Positions 32,255 through 43,539 of a stretch of DNA of 64,000 bases are shown piece after piece. Each line of letters opens with the position of its first letter. The first letter of the stretch is position 1. Both the position numbers and the translations under genes were made by a program. Source of the stretch: Pisaster brevispinus. Its lineage: Eukaryota > Echinodermata > Asteroidea > Forcipulatida > Asteriidae. The notes beneath the pieces are model-generated. The model did not search any database. It worked only from the letters and a program-made list of their open reading frames with translations, and was not told the DNA's origin. The stretch is from assembly GCA_023634235.1 (NCBI GenBank), contig JAMKCF010000001.1:13588258-13652257 (forward strand). The letters are read 5' to 3'.

Positions 32255-33001
32255 ATGGAGGTTGTGCATGAGTCAGGTAGTTTTACATTTAGTCCACTGA
32301 CATTTGAACATCAAAAGGCACTGTGTAAATCTCTTGGAATTGCAAAAGTCAAACCCATGTCAGAAACTCTTCTGCGAAATGTCAACATTGGTGAGCCTGA
32401 TCAGATAAGAACTATTACAGGTGATGGCAATTGTTTCTTCAGAGGTGTTTCGTATGCAATATTTGGTACTGAACGTAATCATATGCGATTAAGAATGGCT
32501 ATTGTCAATCAGTTATTGAAGCATGCTAGCTATTACAAGACATATTGGAGACAAGGATACAGGGATGTGGCAGATTATGTCCGGAGGCAAAGAATATTCA
32601 ATTCAGGTATATGGGCCACTGAGGTCGAGATTATGGCATGTGCACACTTCCTTGCAACTGACATATATACATACTCTAATACTAGTAGATGGTACATATT
32701 TTCAGGACAGATGGTAGGAATAGGTACTGTGACATCCAATGCAGGGATTTATCTGAATCATGGGAGTGGAATGCATTATGACGTGGTGCTATCAGTGGAC
32801 ATGTTACCAATGCAAACAAGTCACAGTAGAGAGCATATTGTTGATTTGGAAGAGTCTGATGTTTGTGATGGAGCTCAGGAAGGAAGTAGTACATGTATCA
32901 ATCAGTATGCTGATGAGGATACCTTGAGATATGACATAAAAGATGAATTACCAGAAGATCAAAAAGAGCTTATACAGAATGATAATGAGGTTTGCATTTA
33001 A
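32255..33001 (+). pseudogene. Helitron polyprotein: OTU-type cysteine protease domain
   Basis: The frame carries GDGNCFFRGVSYAIFG (Asp-Gly-Asn-Cys of OTU proteases; Cys codon 32431-32433), then YVRRQRIFNSGIWATEVEIM, and the C-terminal His in HYDVVLSV (codon about 32773-32775). Spacing of Cys to His, about 114 residues, fits an OTU domain. OTU proteases hydrolyse ubiquitin chains and are known in some Helitrons. All three catalytic positions look intact. An acidic tail (DEDTLRYDIKDELPEDQKEL) precedes the stop at 32999-33001. Upstream, 32062-32254 is the same polyprotein in shifted frames. Confidence 0.8.
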
Positions 33002-33900
33002 GCATCAAAACCAAGGAAACGTAAACAAAGTGCAGAAATGAAAAGAAAGCATGACAGAGAAAGTAACAGAAAGAAATATCATGAGGAAAAAGAAAGAAAA
33101 CAAATGTATTGATTATGATGAGAATGAGAACAATTCAGCATTGAAAAAAGTGACAGTAAATAATATAACAAAATGAAATATCATGCAAATATTTTGCATA
33201 AAAAATATAAAAAAGGTACTGTTAAAAAAATGTACGATGAAAACTTGTTTTATCAAGAAAATAAGAAAAAAAAATAAAAGCTGAATACCATGAGTCCTTG
33301 GATTATAGAGAGAAAAAAATGTGCTAGCAAATTTGAGTATAGCAAGAATAATAAGAAAGTAAATAAAGCTAGAAGAGTGAAGTACAAAGTTGATGTGAGA
33401 TACAGGAGGACAAAACAGGCTACTGACAAATTAAAGTATCATGGTGATTTGAATTACAAATTGAAAAAAAATACTGATAATAAAAGATATCACACAAATG
33501 CACTGTACAGATACAATTTAATAAGTACAACAAAAAGAAGTATCACACAAATGCACAGTACAGGTACAATTTAATAAGTAACATCAAAAAGAAGTATCAC
33601 ACAAATGCACAGTACAGGTACAATTTAATAAGTAACATCAAAAAGAAGTATCACACAAATGCACAGTATAGGTACAATTTAATTAGTAACATTAAAAGAA
33701 AGTATCATGGAAATTCTGTTTTCAAAGAGAAAGCGAAGGATGCTACTATTCGAAAGAGATTGGTTGCAAAGAAAAACAGACAGCATGTTGATAATGTAAT
33801 CCACAATTTTAGTAAAAAAATGAGTTCAGGACCAGAATATATCTGCTGTTTGCTTGAAATTACTGTATAGAAATCAAGTCATAAAGTGTAACAAAAAGAA
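33002..33900 (+). pseudogene. Helitron polyprotein: lysine-rich linker, decayed
   Basis: Translations in all forward frames are Lys-, Asn- and Tyr-rich with many stops (for example KRKHDRESNRKKYHEEK near 33037). The region connects the OTU domain with the Helitron N-terminal domain. It includes the 54-bp repeat listed separately. No domain is recognised; the composition fits a basic, disordered or nucleic-acid-binding linker. Confidence 0.5.
33483..33712 (+). repeat. 54-bp in-frame tandem repeat in the Helitron linker, four units
   Basis: AAGTATCACACAAATGCACA recurs at about 33537, 33591 and 33645, with a diverged first unit near 33483 and a last one turning into AAGTATCATGGAAATTC. Each unit encodes 18 residues of the type KKYHTNAQYRYNLIS. 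Fifty-four is a multiple of three. The last units are more alike than the first, so expansion was recent relative to the decay of the element. Confidence 0.8.
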
Positions 33901-34776
33901 ATATCGACATTCAGTGTGTATATGAAAAATATTTGCATCAGTGTAATGAGGAATGTAAATCAGAGAAATGTGCTTTGTCTAAATGTAGATCATGTCTGTG
34001 GACTTGTTATACTTGTCATAGGAAGCTAATTGAACACAATACCAGCAGAGGCAAGTGTTAATCATTTAACCTTGTCAGATATCCCAGAACATTTGAAACA
34101 ATTGAATTCTCTTGAACAACATTTGATTGCCAGAAGTATTGCATTCATGAAAATAATTAATCTTCCTAAAGGTGGACAGAATGGAATTATTGGCCCTGTG
34201 GTGTGTGTGTTCCATCTAACACTGCAGAATCTAAGCAGTCACTGCCAAGGAGTCCAAATGAGAATGAAATGATTCGGATCAAGTTAGAGGAAGTTGTCAT
34301 ATAAAGGCTACTATGAATACAAATTTGTCAAAAAGTCACACGTTGAAGAAGCTTTACATTATCTTAAAGCAAATAACAAATGGTACAATGATATTGTAAT
34401 TGAGGAAGACTGGATAAATCCCGTACCTGATGAACCTGCAAACAAAGAGACTGAGGAAACAAATGAGAAAAATGAATGCAGTGATGAAGAAGATACTGAT
34501 GAAGACAGATTTTGTGGAATCCAGCTTGATACTTGTATCCAGCCAGTGGACATTGGTCAAGAAATATTGGACCATTATTTTGATGATGTATTTTGTGTGG
34601 CTCCATGTGAAGGAAACAATCCAGTAAGAGTCTTGATGAAAGAAGGAAATGAAGCCAAATGCTTTCCTACTTTATTTCCAACTGGTAGTCCAATATTCAG
34701 CGATAAGCATAATGTCAGAATAACACTGTGTAGATATTTACTCAATAGATTGATGAATGTTGATAACAGATTTTAA
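33901..34776 (+). pseudogene. Helitron polyprotein: zinc-binding segment and Helitron N-terminal domain
   Basis: Cys-rich words (NEECKSEKC, CRSCLWTCYTCH near 33940-34020) precede LTLSDIPEHLKQLNSLEQHLIAR and LPKGGQNGIIGPVV (34060-34205), which is the conserved start of the Helitron N-terminal domain. After a frameshift near 34205-34290 the frame continues with YKGYYEYKFVKKSHVEEAL, an acidic stretch (NECSDEEDTDEDRF) and FPTLFPTGSP to 34776. Stop codons and two frameshifts show decay. Confidence 0.75.
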
Positions 34777-34862
34777 AAAAATGTTGGTTATATTTTCTAT
34801 GCTCAGTATCTATCAGAGATTCATCAAGTATTATCAAGTGTGTCAATTGCACTCCGTAAAGG

Positions 34863-36102
34863 TTGTGTAAAAACAAGAAAGGACATAATATAACTGCATC
34901 AATGTTAAATAACAAGGACAAATTAAAGGATATGTTGAAAAGTGATAATGGTTACAAGTTCTTGAAACCCATCAGAGGCACTAGTCTAAATTGGCAATCA
35001 ACACAGAGAGATATCTATGCTATGATAAGACAGCTTGGTTTACCAACATGGTTCTGTTCATTTTCCTCTGCAGATATGAGATGGCCTGAAGTCATAAACA
35101 CTTTATTAAAGCAACAAGGTGACTGTAGAACAATAGAGGAATTAGATTGGAATGATAAATGCATGCTACTTAAAAGTAATCCTGTAACTGTTGCAAGAAT
35201 TTTTGATCGAAGATTTAATATGTTTTTGAAGGTTATTTTGTCAGAAGCTCAACCAATTGGTAAAGTTATTGACTATTTCTATAGAATTGAGTTTCAGTTA
35301 AGGGGCAGTCCACACACACATTGCTTATTCTGGATTGAGAATGCACCTAAATTAGATACTGATAAAGATGAAGAAGTTATTAAATTTATTGATAAATATG
35401 TATCTTGCAAAATGCCATCAAAGGAAGAAGATAATGAACTAAATGAGATTTTATCACATGTTCAAATGCATAGCCGGAAACATTCAAAAAGTTGCAAAAA
35501 AAAAGGGAACAGAATGCAGATTTAATTTTCCAAGACCTCCATCTGAAAGGACATTTGTTGTTAGAGCTAAAGAAGATGAGGGTAATAAAACAGTCGAAGC
35601 AAGTACAAAACAACAGTTTGGTAATGCAAAAGAATTGTTGAAAAATGTTTGGGAAGCTGTCAAGAATGAAGACAACCAACACAAGTCTACACATGATATG
35701 TTTGAAGATATTGGAATTAGTCAGAAAGCATTTGAAGAAGCAAATAATAATATAACGAAAAAAATAAGTATTGTGTTAAAGCGTAATCCACAAGATGTTT
35801 GGGTCAATCAGTATAATCCACATTTGTCACGTGCATGGAATATTTAGATATTCAGTTCATTACTGATATTTATGGTTGTGTTGGATACATTGCAGCATAT
35901 ATTTCCAAGGCAGAACGTGAGATGGGAATGTTACTCAATCAAGCACAAAAAGAGGCAGTAAAAGGAAACTTGGATGCAAGGCAAAGTATGAAACAGATTG
36001 GACAAGTGTTTTTGCAAAATAGAGAGATTTCAGCACAGGAAGCTTGTTTTCGTGTGTGTAATTTACGATTGAAAGAAGGTTCCAGAAAAGTAGAGTTTAT
36101 AC
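34863..36102 (+). pseudogene. Helitron Rep (HUH) nuclease domain
   Basis: The frame 34863-35525 holds [19 protein letters not shown] and, near 35296-35331, [14 protein letters not shown], the HUH metal-binding motif in its His-Thr-His form. After a frameshift near 35450 the next frames hold [20 protein letters not shown] and, after another shift near 35840, [17 protein letters not shown] (35863-35913), which carries the region of the catalytic tyrosines. The Rep domain nicks and rejoins DNA in rolling-circle transposition. The frame is cut at 36102 by the hAT-type MITE and resumes at 37236. Confidence 0.82.
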
Positions 36103-37227
36103 CAGTTTTGTAGTCGAGTCACCTGTGTCAAGTCCGAGTCACGAGTCATAAGGTCCGAGTCCGAGTCACGAGTCACTTGGTCCGAGTCCGAGTCCGAGTC
36201 ACGAGTCACTTGTTTAAATATTGATGGCAAACCAAATGTTGTAAAATAAGCATTGGAAATGACAAAATAAAACATTTAATTTAAACAAAGTTCTGTACCT
36301 GCAGTTACAATTTTATTTGAGGTTTAACTCCTTGCCCATTATCCAGAATATCTTTTAAGGATTTAAAATTATTTTTTTACTTAAAATTTAAAATTATGTA
36401 CTGATTTATTTATTTCAGAAATGTTAATAGCCAACAAATTTAAAGAAACTTTCTCTAAACCATAAACCTTGTTGGCTACCTACCTTTCTGAAATAAATAA
36501 ATCAGTATATAATTGGTTATTTTGAAGAGAAAAAAATCATTTTAAATCCTTAAATTCTTAAAAACTTAATCCTTAAAGACACTGGACACCTTTGGTAATT
36601 GTCAAAGAAACGGTACGGGGCGGAACGGCGGATGCCATGATTAAATAAGTTTCCTGACCAAGTTTCGCAAGTGCGTGTTGACCATGTGTGGAAACTGGTG
36701 CAAATAACACACAGCCATCACAGTGCAATAATGCAATTAGTGTTTTACAGGTACCAGACATGCCATTTCCCTGGTAATTATGCACAACTGCTTCACGCAA
36801 GCAGTGGCTATGGTGTTAACGTTGACAGATAACCAGCATTAATATTGGTGTCGTGCATCTCAGTGTTATTGTGCGTATTGAACATACGAATCGAACATAC
36901 ACGCGCTTTATGTACAGTGCCATCTACTACTACAATAATCACGAACACTATTACTCGCAACGCCATACTACAGTGTACTTCTTGTGCTAAGACGTTAATA
37001 TTCCTCCATCCATGTGCACTCCGGGAATGACAATCGGATCATCGGAATCGTTTTTAATATTGAAAAAAGGTATTGTTTGTGAAAATACGTGACTCGCAAG
37101 TCACGAGTCCTCGGGGACAAGTCCGAGTCACGATAGTCGAGTCCGAGTCCGAGTCTTTTGCAGACGTGACTCGAGTCAAGTCCGAGTCACCGAAATTGGG
37201 ACTCGAGACTCGAGTCATACAACACTG
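36103..37227. mobile_element. hAT-type MITE inserted in the Helitron Rep region
   Basis: The element begins CAGTTTTGTAGTCGAGTC and ends GACTCGAGTCATACAACACTG, imperfect inverted ends of CAGNNTTGTA form. It is flanked by GTTTATAC at 36095-36102 and 37228-37235, an 8-bp target duplication as made by hAT transposases. Subterminal regions are arrays of GAGTCCGAGTCACGAGTC words on both sides (36115-36210 and 37090-37215). The inside holds a palindrome (arms about 36353-36436 and 36464-36556 with TTTATTTATTTCAGAAA) and a fragment starting CACTGGACACC near 36580. No transposase is encoded. Confidence 0.88.
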
Positions 37228-37932
37228 GTTTATACCAATAGGAGAGAATCCTGTGAAAATGAGTTTGCCGTTACAATTGATTCAAAATAAACATTTGATA
37301 CAATGTGTCTGGCAACATTTTGCTCAGAATATAGGATTTTATGCAGCACTGAAGCAGCAAGAGTTAATAGACGTGGGAAAATGGCTAGACATGTTCATAG
37401 ATTACAAAATAATTTAGGAGTTATACAGAAGCGAACAAGAACTGGTAATGCTGTTATAAAGTACCCAAGGTTCTCTGAAACCAAATATCCAGAAAAGTAC
37501 TTCCACAGTATTTTACAGCTTTTCCTGCCCTACCGTGTGGATTCACATTTGAAGCCTTCACACTTTGAGACATTTGAAGAATTTTACAAAAGTGGATGTG
37601 TTAAACTTGTTCGTGATGTTTTATGTGTGAAAATGATTGTGGACAATAACCGTAGTAAATTTGAGGCAAACATTGAATCCATGGAAGAAGTTCAAGAGTA
37701 TTTAGCCAAGTTTGGTCCTTGGGAGGATGCATGGGCTTTAATCTGTCCAGAGACTGAAGCACAGAGACTTGAATGTCAAAGTGAAAAAGCTGAAGTAAGT
37801 CAAGACAGTGAAGATGAATTTGCAATACCTGATCTGAAGTCTAATAAGAAAGACGACATAGGATACTGTATTGAACCCCATACTGCTCGTCTACCTAGAA
37901 AAGAAGCTCAGTCTAATGAGAATAATGAATGA
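37228..37932 (+). pseudogene. Helitron Rep-helicase connecting region
   Basis: Coding resumes exactly at the second target-duplication copy. The first frame encodes IPIGENPVKMSLPL, and after a shift near 37310-37360 the next frame runs to 37932 with VIKYPRFSETKYPEKYFHS and QLFLPYR, typical of the stretch between Rep and helicase in Helitrons. The C-terminal third is acidic and charged. It is followed at once by the helicase domain. Confidence 0.7.
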
Positions 37933-39354
37933 TGAACAAAGTAAAGTATTCTACACAATAAGACAATGGTGTATTGATAAAGTCAATGGTAAAAAATCCC
38001 AAACCTTTCCACATATTTTTAACTGGAGGAGCTGGCACAGGAAAATCTCATGTCATAAAATGTATTTATAATGAATCTGTACGATTACTGCAAAGAATGA
38101 ATCATAATCCTGATGATATTTTTGTATTATTGACTGCACCTACAGGAGTTGCTGCTTTTAATATTAACGGATTCACACTACACAGTGCTTTATCAATAAC
38201 TACTGATATTTCACTACCCTATAAACCACTAGGTGATTAAAAATTAAGCAAACTGCGTAATAAATTGGCAACTGTACAGGTTTTAATTAGTGATGAAATA
38301 TTGATGGTTGATCACAAAATGATGTGTTATATACATGGACGATTGAGGCAATTAAAACAAACCAGGACTCAGTGTGCATTTGGGAATGTTAGTATTCTTG
38401 CAGTTGGTGATTTTTATCAACTACCACCAGTAAAAGGGAAATCCTTACATCATAACACTGTAGAGTCAAGCTTATGGCATGATAATTTCAAAGTGTTTGA
38501 GTTGAAAGAAATTATGAGGCAAAAAGATGATTTGAAATTTACACAACTTTTAAACAAGTTGCGAGTGAAAAAGAAAGATGACAAATTGTCAGATGAAGAT
38601 ATAGCTATGTTAAAAGAATGTGAAACTGGAGAGGATATGAATGATGCACTTCACATATATCCTATAAGTACAATCTGAAAAAATGCATGAAAAATTTCCA
38701 GAGTCTATGTATATTGAGGCTAAGGATTATGAAAAGGATGGAAGTGGTCAACTCAAAAAGAGAGAGAAGCCATTGCAATCAGAACGGACTTTGTGTAGAT
38801 CATTATGGATTGGTATTGGTGCTAGAGTTATGTTAACCAGAAATATAGATGTATCTGATGGACTTGTCAATGGAGTATTTGGAACTGTCGATGGAATAGA
38901 AGTGTTAAAAGATAGATCTGGACCCAAATGCATCAAGGTAGCCTTTGATAATAAGAATGTTGGAGTTAAATGCAGAAGGCAATCAGTTTCCTTGAATGAT
39001 CAGAATACTGTTTCTATTGACATTGAGGAAGAGAATATTGGTAAAAAGTGCATCCGTAAGCAATTCCCATTGAAACTGGCATGGGCTTGCACAGCACATA
39101 AGTGCCAAGGAATGACAACAAACAAAGCTGTAGTGTGTCTAGCAAAAACCTTTGCAGCAGGGCAAGCATAAGTAAGTCTGAGTCGTGTGACATCATTGAG
39201 TGGTCTCATTATTGAAGATTTTGATGAAAAGTATATATACTGTAATTAATCAGTTGCACAATCTCTAAATGATATGTCTGAATTGAGTTTAATTGACAAG
39301 AGATACCCAGAAAAGAGTACCACCATCATATTGCAAAATGTTGAAGGCTTAAAG
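37933..39354 (+). pseudogene. Helitron PIF1-like helicase domain
   Basis: Superfamily 1 motifs appear in order: Walker A GGAGTGKSH (about 38026-38052), TAPTGVAAFNI, Walker B region LISDEI near 38283, GDFYQLPPVKG near 38406, LKEIMRQKDD near 38502, GARVMLTRNIDVSDGLVNG (38819-38875), FPLKLAWACTAHKCQGMT (39065-39118), and SRVTSLSG near 39180. Frameshifts near 37930-37990, 38240 and 38680 and a stop at 39169-39171 break it. It unwinds DNA at the nicked end during rolling-circle transposition. The frame runs on as LQNVEGLKNH to the BEL insertion point. Confidence 0.85.
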
Positions 39355-39360
39355 AATCAC

Positions 39361-40092
39361 TGTTTTGAGTTGGATAAAGTTATGCTCGCGCTCGACAGAG
39401 GGCGCTAGATATACCCAGTAATAGTGAGGATCGGAAAATCACGTTAATCAGTTTTGCGTAAGAAATCACTTATTTTGTCGAGGATCGGAGGACCCTGGAT
39501 CCCAAACCAGCGGTAAGCAGACTTTTTTAGTATTACTTGTTTGCTCAGTAATGGTTATTGGTTAATATTATTGGTTTAGAGGTCATTTTGGGAAGGGTTT
39601 GGGTAACGTTTGTCACGGGATGGGATTTTCAGGTTTTCACTAGTTCACGCACGTTGCTAAAGCGTATGGTGATTTTAGGAGACTGTAGCATTAATTATGT
39701 CTGCAATCGAGGCCAGTAATTCCTTTCTATATTTCCTCTTCCTTACCCAGTTTATTCTAGCCGTTATGCCGCATATTTTAGATGGTTATTTGGTGAGGTT
39801 TTTAGATACATTTTCCTTGCCCAGTGTGTTTATTAAATATCTGGGGTAGGATGCATCTCGTCGGCGTTGTAGGCAACAGCGCCCTCTTGGGGTGAGATTA
39901 TAGTTTTTCCTGCTTTCTGGATTTGTGATATTATCTAGATTGGTTGTTCATTATACATTATTGATTATTTGTTTTCTGTGTTTTATTGTAGTTGACGTGA
40001 CTTTAGGCAGCTGTTGTGGCAATAAAGAGGCAGTTGTATGTCAGTACACAAAGAAAGAACCTAAAGCGTCATTTCATTTAAACTGACGTTAC
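39361..40092 (+). repeat. BEL 5' LTR
   Basis: Starts TGTTTTGAGTTGG and ends GACGTTAC. The same sequence recurs at 48334-49059. AATAAA occurs near 40020 (GGCAATAAAGAGG), a likely poly(A) signal inside the LTR. The priming site after the LTR was not assigned to a tRNA. Confidence 0.9.
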
Positions 40093-40210
40093 CGTCAACG
40101 CTGTGGTTAAACCCAGAGCCAGAAGCCAAGGCTAAAGCAATTGCGACACAGGCCAAGGTGAAGTCAGTGATGGAGAGTTTTCGAGACACATTTTCAAGGC
40201 TCTTATTGAA

Positions 40211-41207
40211 TTGAAGGACAGCATCCAACCACTGCTGTTAGCACTACCACCCCGGGTAGATGAGGTAAGAGCTAAGCACTTAAATTGGCTCCAGAAGTAT
40301 GAACAGGTTTTGGTTCATCACGATGAATATTTAGCACTTCTGACGGAAGAAGAGAGGCCTACAGTACAGGATGAACTGCAGCCTGAGCTCCACAGTTTTC
40401 AGGACTTTAACGCCACACTTGATCAGTGGCTAGTGTACCACACCAGTAGACTTGATAGAGACAGGTCAGTGAGATCACATACTTCTCGTTCAGCTGGGAG
40501 TCGTATCTCCAGTTCCCTATCGATAGCCAGAGCAGTTGAGCACCAGAAGACTGCTGAGTTGTTAGCCAGAGCTAAGGCACTACGTGAGAAAGGAAGGTTG
40601 GAGGAGGACAGGCTTCAATTTGAAGCCAGGAAAAATGAAGAAGAACTGAAACTCAGACAGAAGGAGGAAGAGCTTGAATTAAGAACTGAATTGCAGGTAT
40701 CCAGTGCAAAGGCGGCAATTTTGGACGAATTGTAGGAGAGCGAGATTCGAGATGAGCAAAACTTAAGTAGCTTGCCCCTTCTCTCCCCTAGACTACCCTC
40801 ACCGATGGGCATAACTTTCAGTCCTGCGGCACCAGAGTTCATCCCCGCGACGTCACAATTTACGTCGTCATTCACCACGCCACCTCAAGCCCAGGGAACC
40901 AGTCAACTTGAAACACAAATTCATGACACCACCTGTTTGGCAGACGTACCCACAAGTACAGAGAAAGATCCCTTAGAATTGCCCCCCTTTCGAGAAATGA
41001 AAGACCCTCAAACTGAAAAGGTAGCGAATGAAGAGAAGATGATGCAGAAAGATCAAGTCTTAACCGGCCGCTCCAGAGACATTCAGAACCCCTCGGTAGA
41101 TTCAACCATTTCGGTAGCACAACACCTAGTCAAAGAAATCAGAAAACCCAGCTCTGACCTCAAGAAGTTTAAGGGCAATCCCCTTGAGTATAAGAGATTC
41201 ATCCGTG
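40211..41207 (+). pseudogene. BEL gag, N-terminal part
   Basis: One frame from about 40211 to 41207 with a single in-frame TAG at 40733-40735. The first part is a long charged helix (EARKNEEELKLRQKEEELEL), the second leads to LKKFKGNPLEYKRFIR, the start of the Gag-like DUF1759 block of Pao elements. The antisense LINE then cuts it off. About 200 or more residues usual between this block and the zinc knuckles are missing. An upstream ATG at about 40170 is in another frame, so the true start is unresolved. Confidence 0.75.
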
Positions 41208-42290
41208 GTGTCCTCGAATCACGATGGTTTTCCATGCCTTTTTGTCCCCCATTGCCGACTTGAAATCTGCTGATTCCAGACCCGTGTCCATTGTAAATAT
41301 GTCAGTGTAGGTAAGTGCAGGTCTTCCAGGTTTCCTCCACCCATGCTTAGGGGTCCATAGAACAATTCGGGATACTGGTTCGCCTTTGCTCCTGTAGCAG
41401 TGGCCAGCAAAACGCATCCTTCTCTGCCTGATTTTTGTTGAGAGCTTGGGCAGGTCCCCATACAGGACTTTGTTGGTCAAATGTTGACTCCAGTGGATGT
41501 TAAGAGCAGTTCTTAATAGCCTTGTGTAGCACCCGTTTATCTGCTTTTCCAGTTTTGGAGTAAGAGTCCATGCCTCACAGCCGTATAACAGCACGGTCTC
41601 TACTGTTGCAAAGAAAAGGCGCTCCTTGAGCCTTCTAGGAAGGTGCGATTTCCATAATTTAGTGAGTTTATTGCATGCCCTCCATGCCGATGCTTTGCGT
41701 AACTTAATATCCTTCTCGGTGCTTTCCATCAAGGCCCCCAGGTACTTGAAATTAGTTACTTTCTCAACGACCGATCCGTCTTTTGTTACGATGATGGTCT
41801 CTGAGCTGTTGTTGAATGACATATATTTTGTTTTACCGGGATTAATTTTGAGCCCAACCCTTCCTACAAATGTCTCAACTCTCCATAGTAGCTCTTGTGC
41901 CTGTTGGATTTCCTCCGACAGTAGTGCTATGTCGTCAGCAAAGTCAAGATCTGTGACAATTTCAGGGCCTACTCTTCTACTTCTTCGCCTTTCCAGTTGG
42001 AATCCGAGTTCCTCTTCCTTGCCCCCAATAGCTTTTCTCATGGCGTAGTCTAGGACGATCACAAACAGACACGGGGCAAGGGTGTCCCCCTGCAGTACTC
42101 CAGCAAGTATATCAAAGAGGTCTGTCTCTCCATCTGGTGTTATTACTTTAGCTTTTGTGTTGTCATACATCTTTGCAATGGCCTTTACAAGCTGGTCTGG
42201 TATACCATAGGCTTTCAGAATCCGCAGCATCTTCCCCCTATGAATGGTGTCCAAAGCCTTCTTGAAGTCAATAAATGTCACTTTTGAGTG
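41208..42290 (-). mobile_element. LINE fragment: reverse transcriptase and C-terminal part, antisense in BEL
   Basis: One long minus-strand frame encodes a LINE reverse transcriptase from its motif FIDFKKALDTIHRGKML (about 42265) through LQGDTLAPCLFVIVLDYAMR, LDFADDIALLS (the FADD catalytic block near 41945) and NPGKTKYMSF, to the C-terminal region with YGCEAWTLTPKLEKQ and WRKPGRPALTY. The 5' part with the endonuclease is absent, as usual for LINE insertions. The clade is uncertain; it is of the type in which RT is followed by this long C-terminal tail. The frame has no stops, so it is young compared with its host. Its ends replace a piece of BEL gag. Confidence 0.85.
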
Positions 42291-43538
42291 CCGAAAGCTA
42301 AGAGCCAATCACTTGAAGATAGGTTGAACTTTCTGAAGTTGAAGGGACTTTGCTTTGGTTGTCTTAAGTACGGCCACCTGAGCAAACGATGCAGAACCAG
42401 AGCCAAATGCAAGGAATGCAACGCCCTTAACCCGACAGTCCTTCACAAGGAAAGGGAACAACAACCGACAAAGGGTGAAGAGACTCCTAAGCCAGAGACA
42501 CCCAAGACCACCGACCAGGGGAATTCCTGTGCAACATACATCTCTCCAGGCAAGGACAGAGCTAGTTCTCATATGGGAGCCGGCGCTGGTCTTTGTACTC
42601 TGGCCATCATACCAGTAAGAATCATGTCCCCAACCACCCATACCACAGTAGAGACTTACGCGTTCCTTGACCCAGGCAGCAACGTGACCTTCTGCACTGA
42701 GAACCTTGCCCAGCAGCTAGGAGTAACCGGGAAGGCCACTACTATGGAATTACACACCATGGGACAGACACAGAATTTCACCACACATCGTATCTCGGGA
42801 CTAGAAGTTTGTGGGCTCGACTCAGGTCCTGCCGTCAAGCTCCCCTATGTCTACACTAAACCCGAGATGCCTGTGACCAGAGACCTCCTGCCAAAACAAG
42901 AGAACATTGAAGGATTTGAGCACCTAAGAGGGATTGAGCTCCCAGAAATTCAGGCCGAGGTGGGGATGTTGATAGGCAATAACGTCCCAGCTGCCTATAC
43001 ACCACAAGATCTGAGAACAGGACCAGTACATGAACCACATGGAGCCAGATCAGTACTAGGATGCATCATATGGGGACTGGTCAGACGCGGTAAGGAGCCC
43101 CACCACCTTTCAAACCTTCAACTAGCAAGAGAAGAAGCAGAACAGCTTCAGAGACTGGAAGACAAGGTCAGCTCGTCCATAGACATAGATTTCCCAGAGC
43201 GCCTAGTTGACAGAAAGAAGGAACCCTCAGTTGAAGATAAGCAGTTCGAGAAGATCATCGGAGGATCCTTGGAGCTAGTGGAAGGCCATTACCGGTGCTG
43301 CTTGCCATTCCGAGATCCAGAATGCAAGCTGAAGGACAACAGGTGTCATGCCATAGACCGTCTAATGTCCCTCAAGAGAAAACTGAAAAACAACCCGACC
43401 TTCAACCGTGACTATTTGACCTTCATGAACTCGCTAATTGAGAAAGGGTATGCAGAGAAGGTCACTGAAACACCAGATGACAACAAAGATCAACGGAATC
43501 GTGAGAAGAAGGAACAGGACAAGCATCAGGATGAGTAA
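42291..43538 (+). pseudogene. BEL gag zinc knuckles and protease, start of reverse transcriptase
   Basis: The frame begins right after the LINE with two Cys/His knuckles (CFGCLKYGHLSKRC, then CKEC...LH near 42350-42450). A Pro/Thr-rich linker follows, then the protease region VETYAFLDPGSNVTFC near 42650, where the usual Asp-Ser/Thr-Gly appears as Asp-Pro-Gly. The later part (FERIIGG-like EKIIGGSLELVEGHYRC, then GYAEKV) is the region before the RT domain. It ends at the second LINE fragment. Gag knuckles bind RNA; the protease processes the polyprotein. Confidence 0.75.
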
Positions 43539-43539
43539 T

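Noticed and set aside
33483..33712. CRISPR-like array
   Set aside because: Units are contiguous, with no unique spacers, in frame and coding; the genome is eukaryotic.
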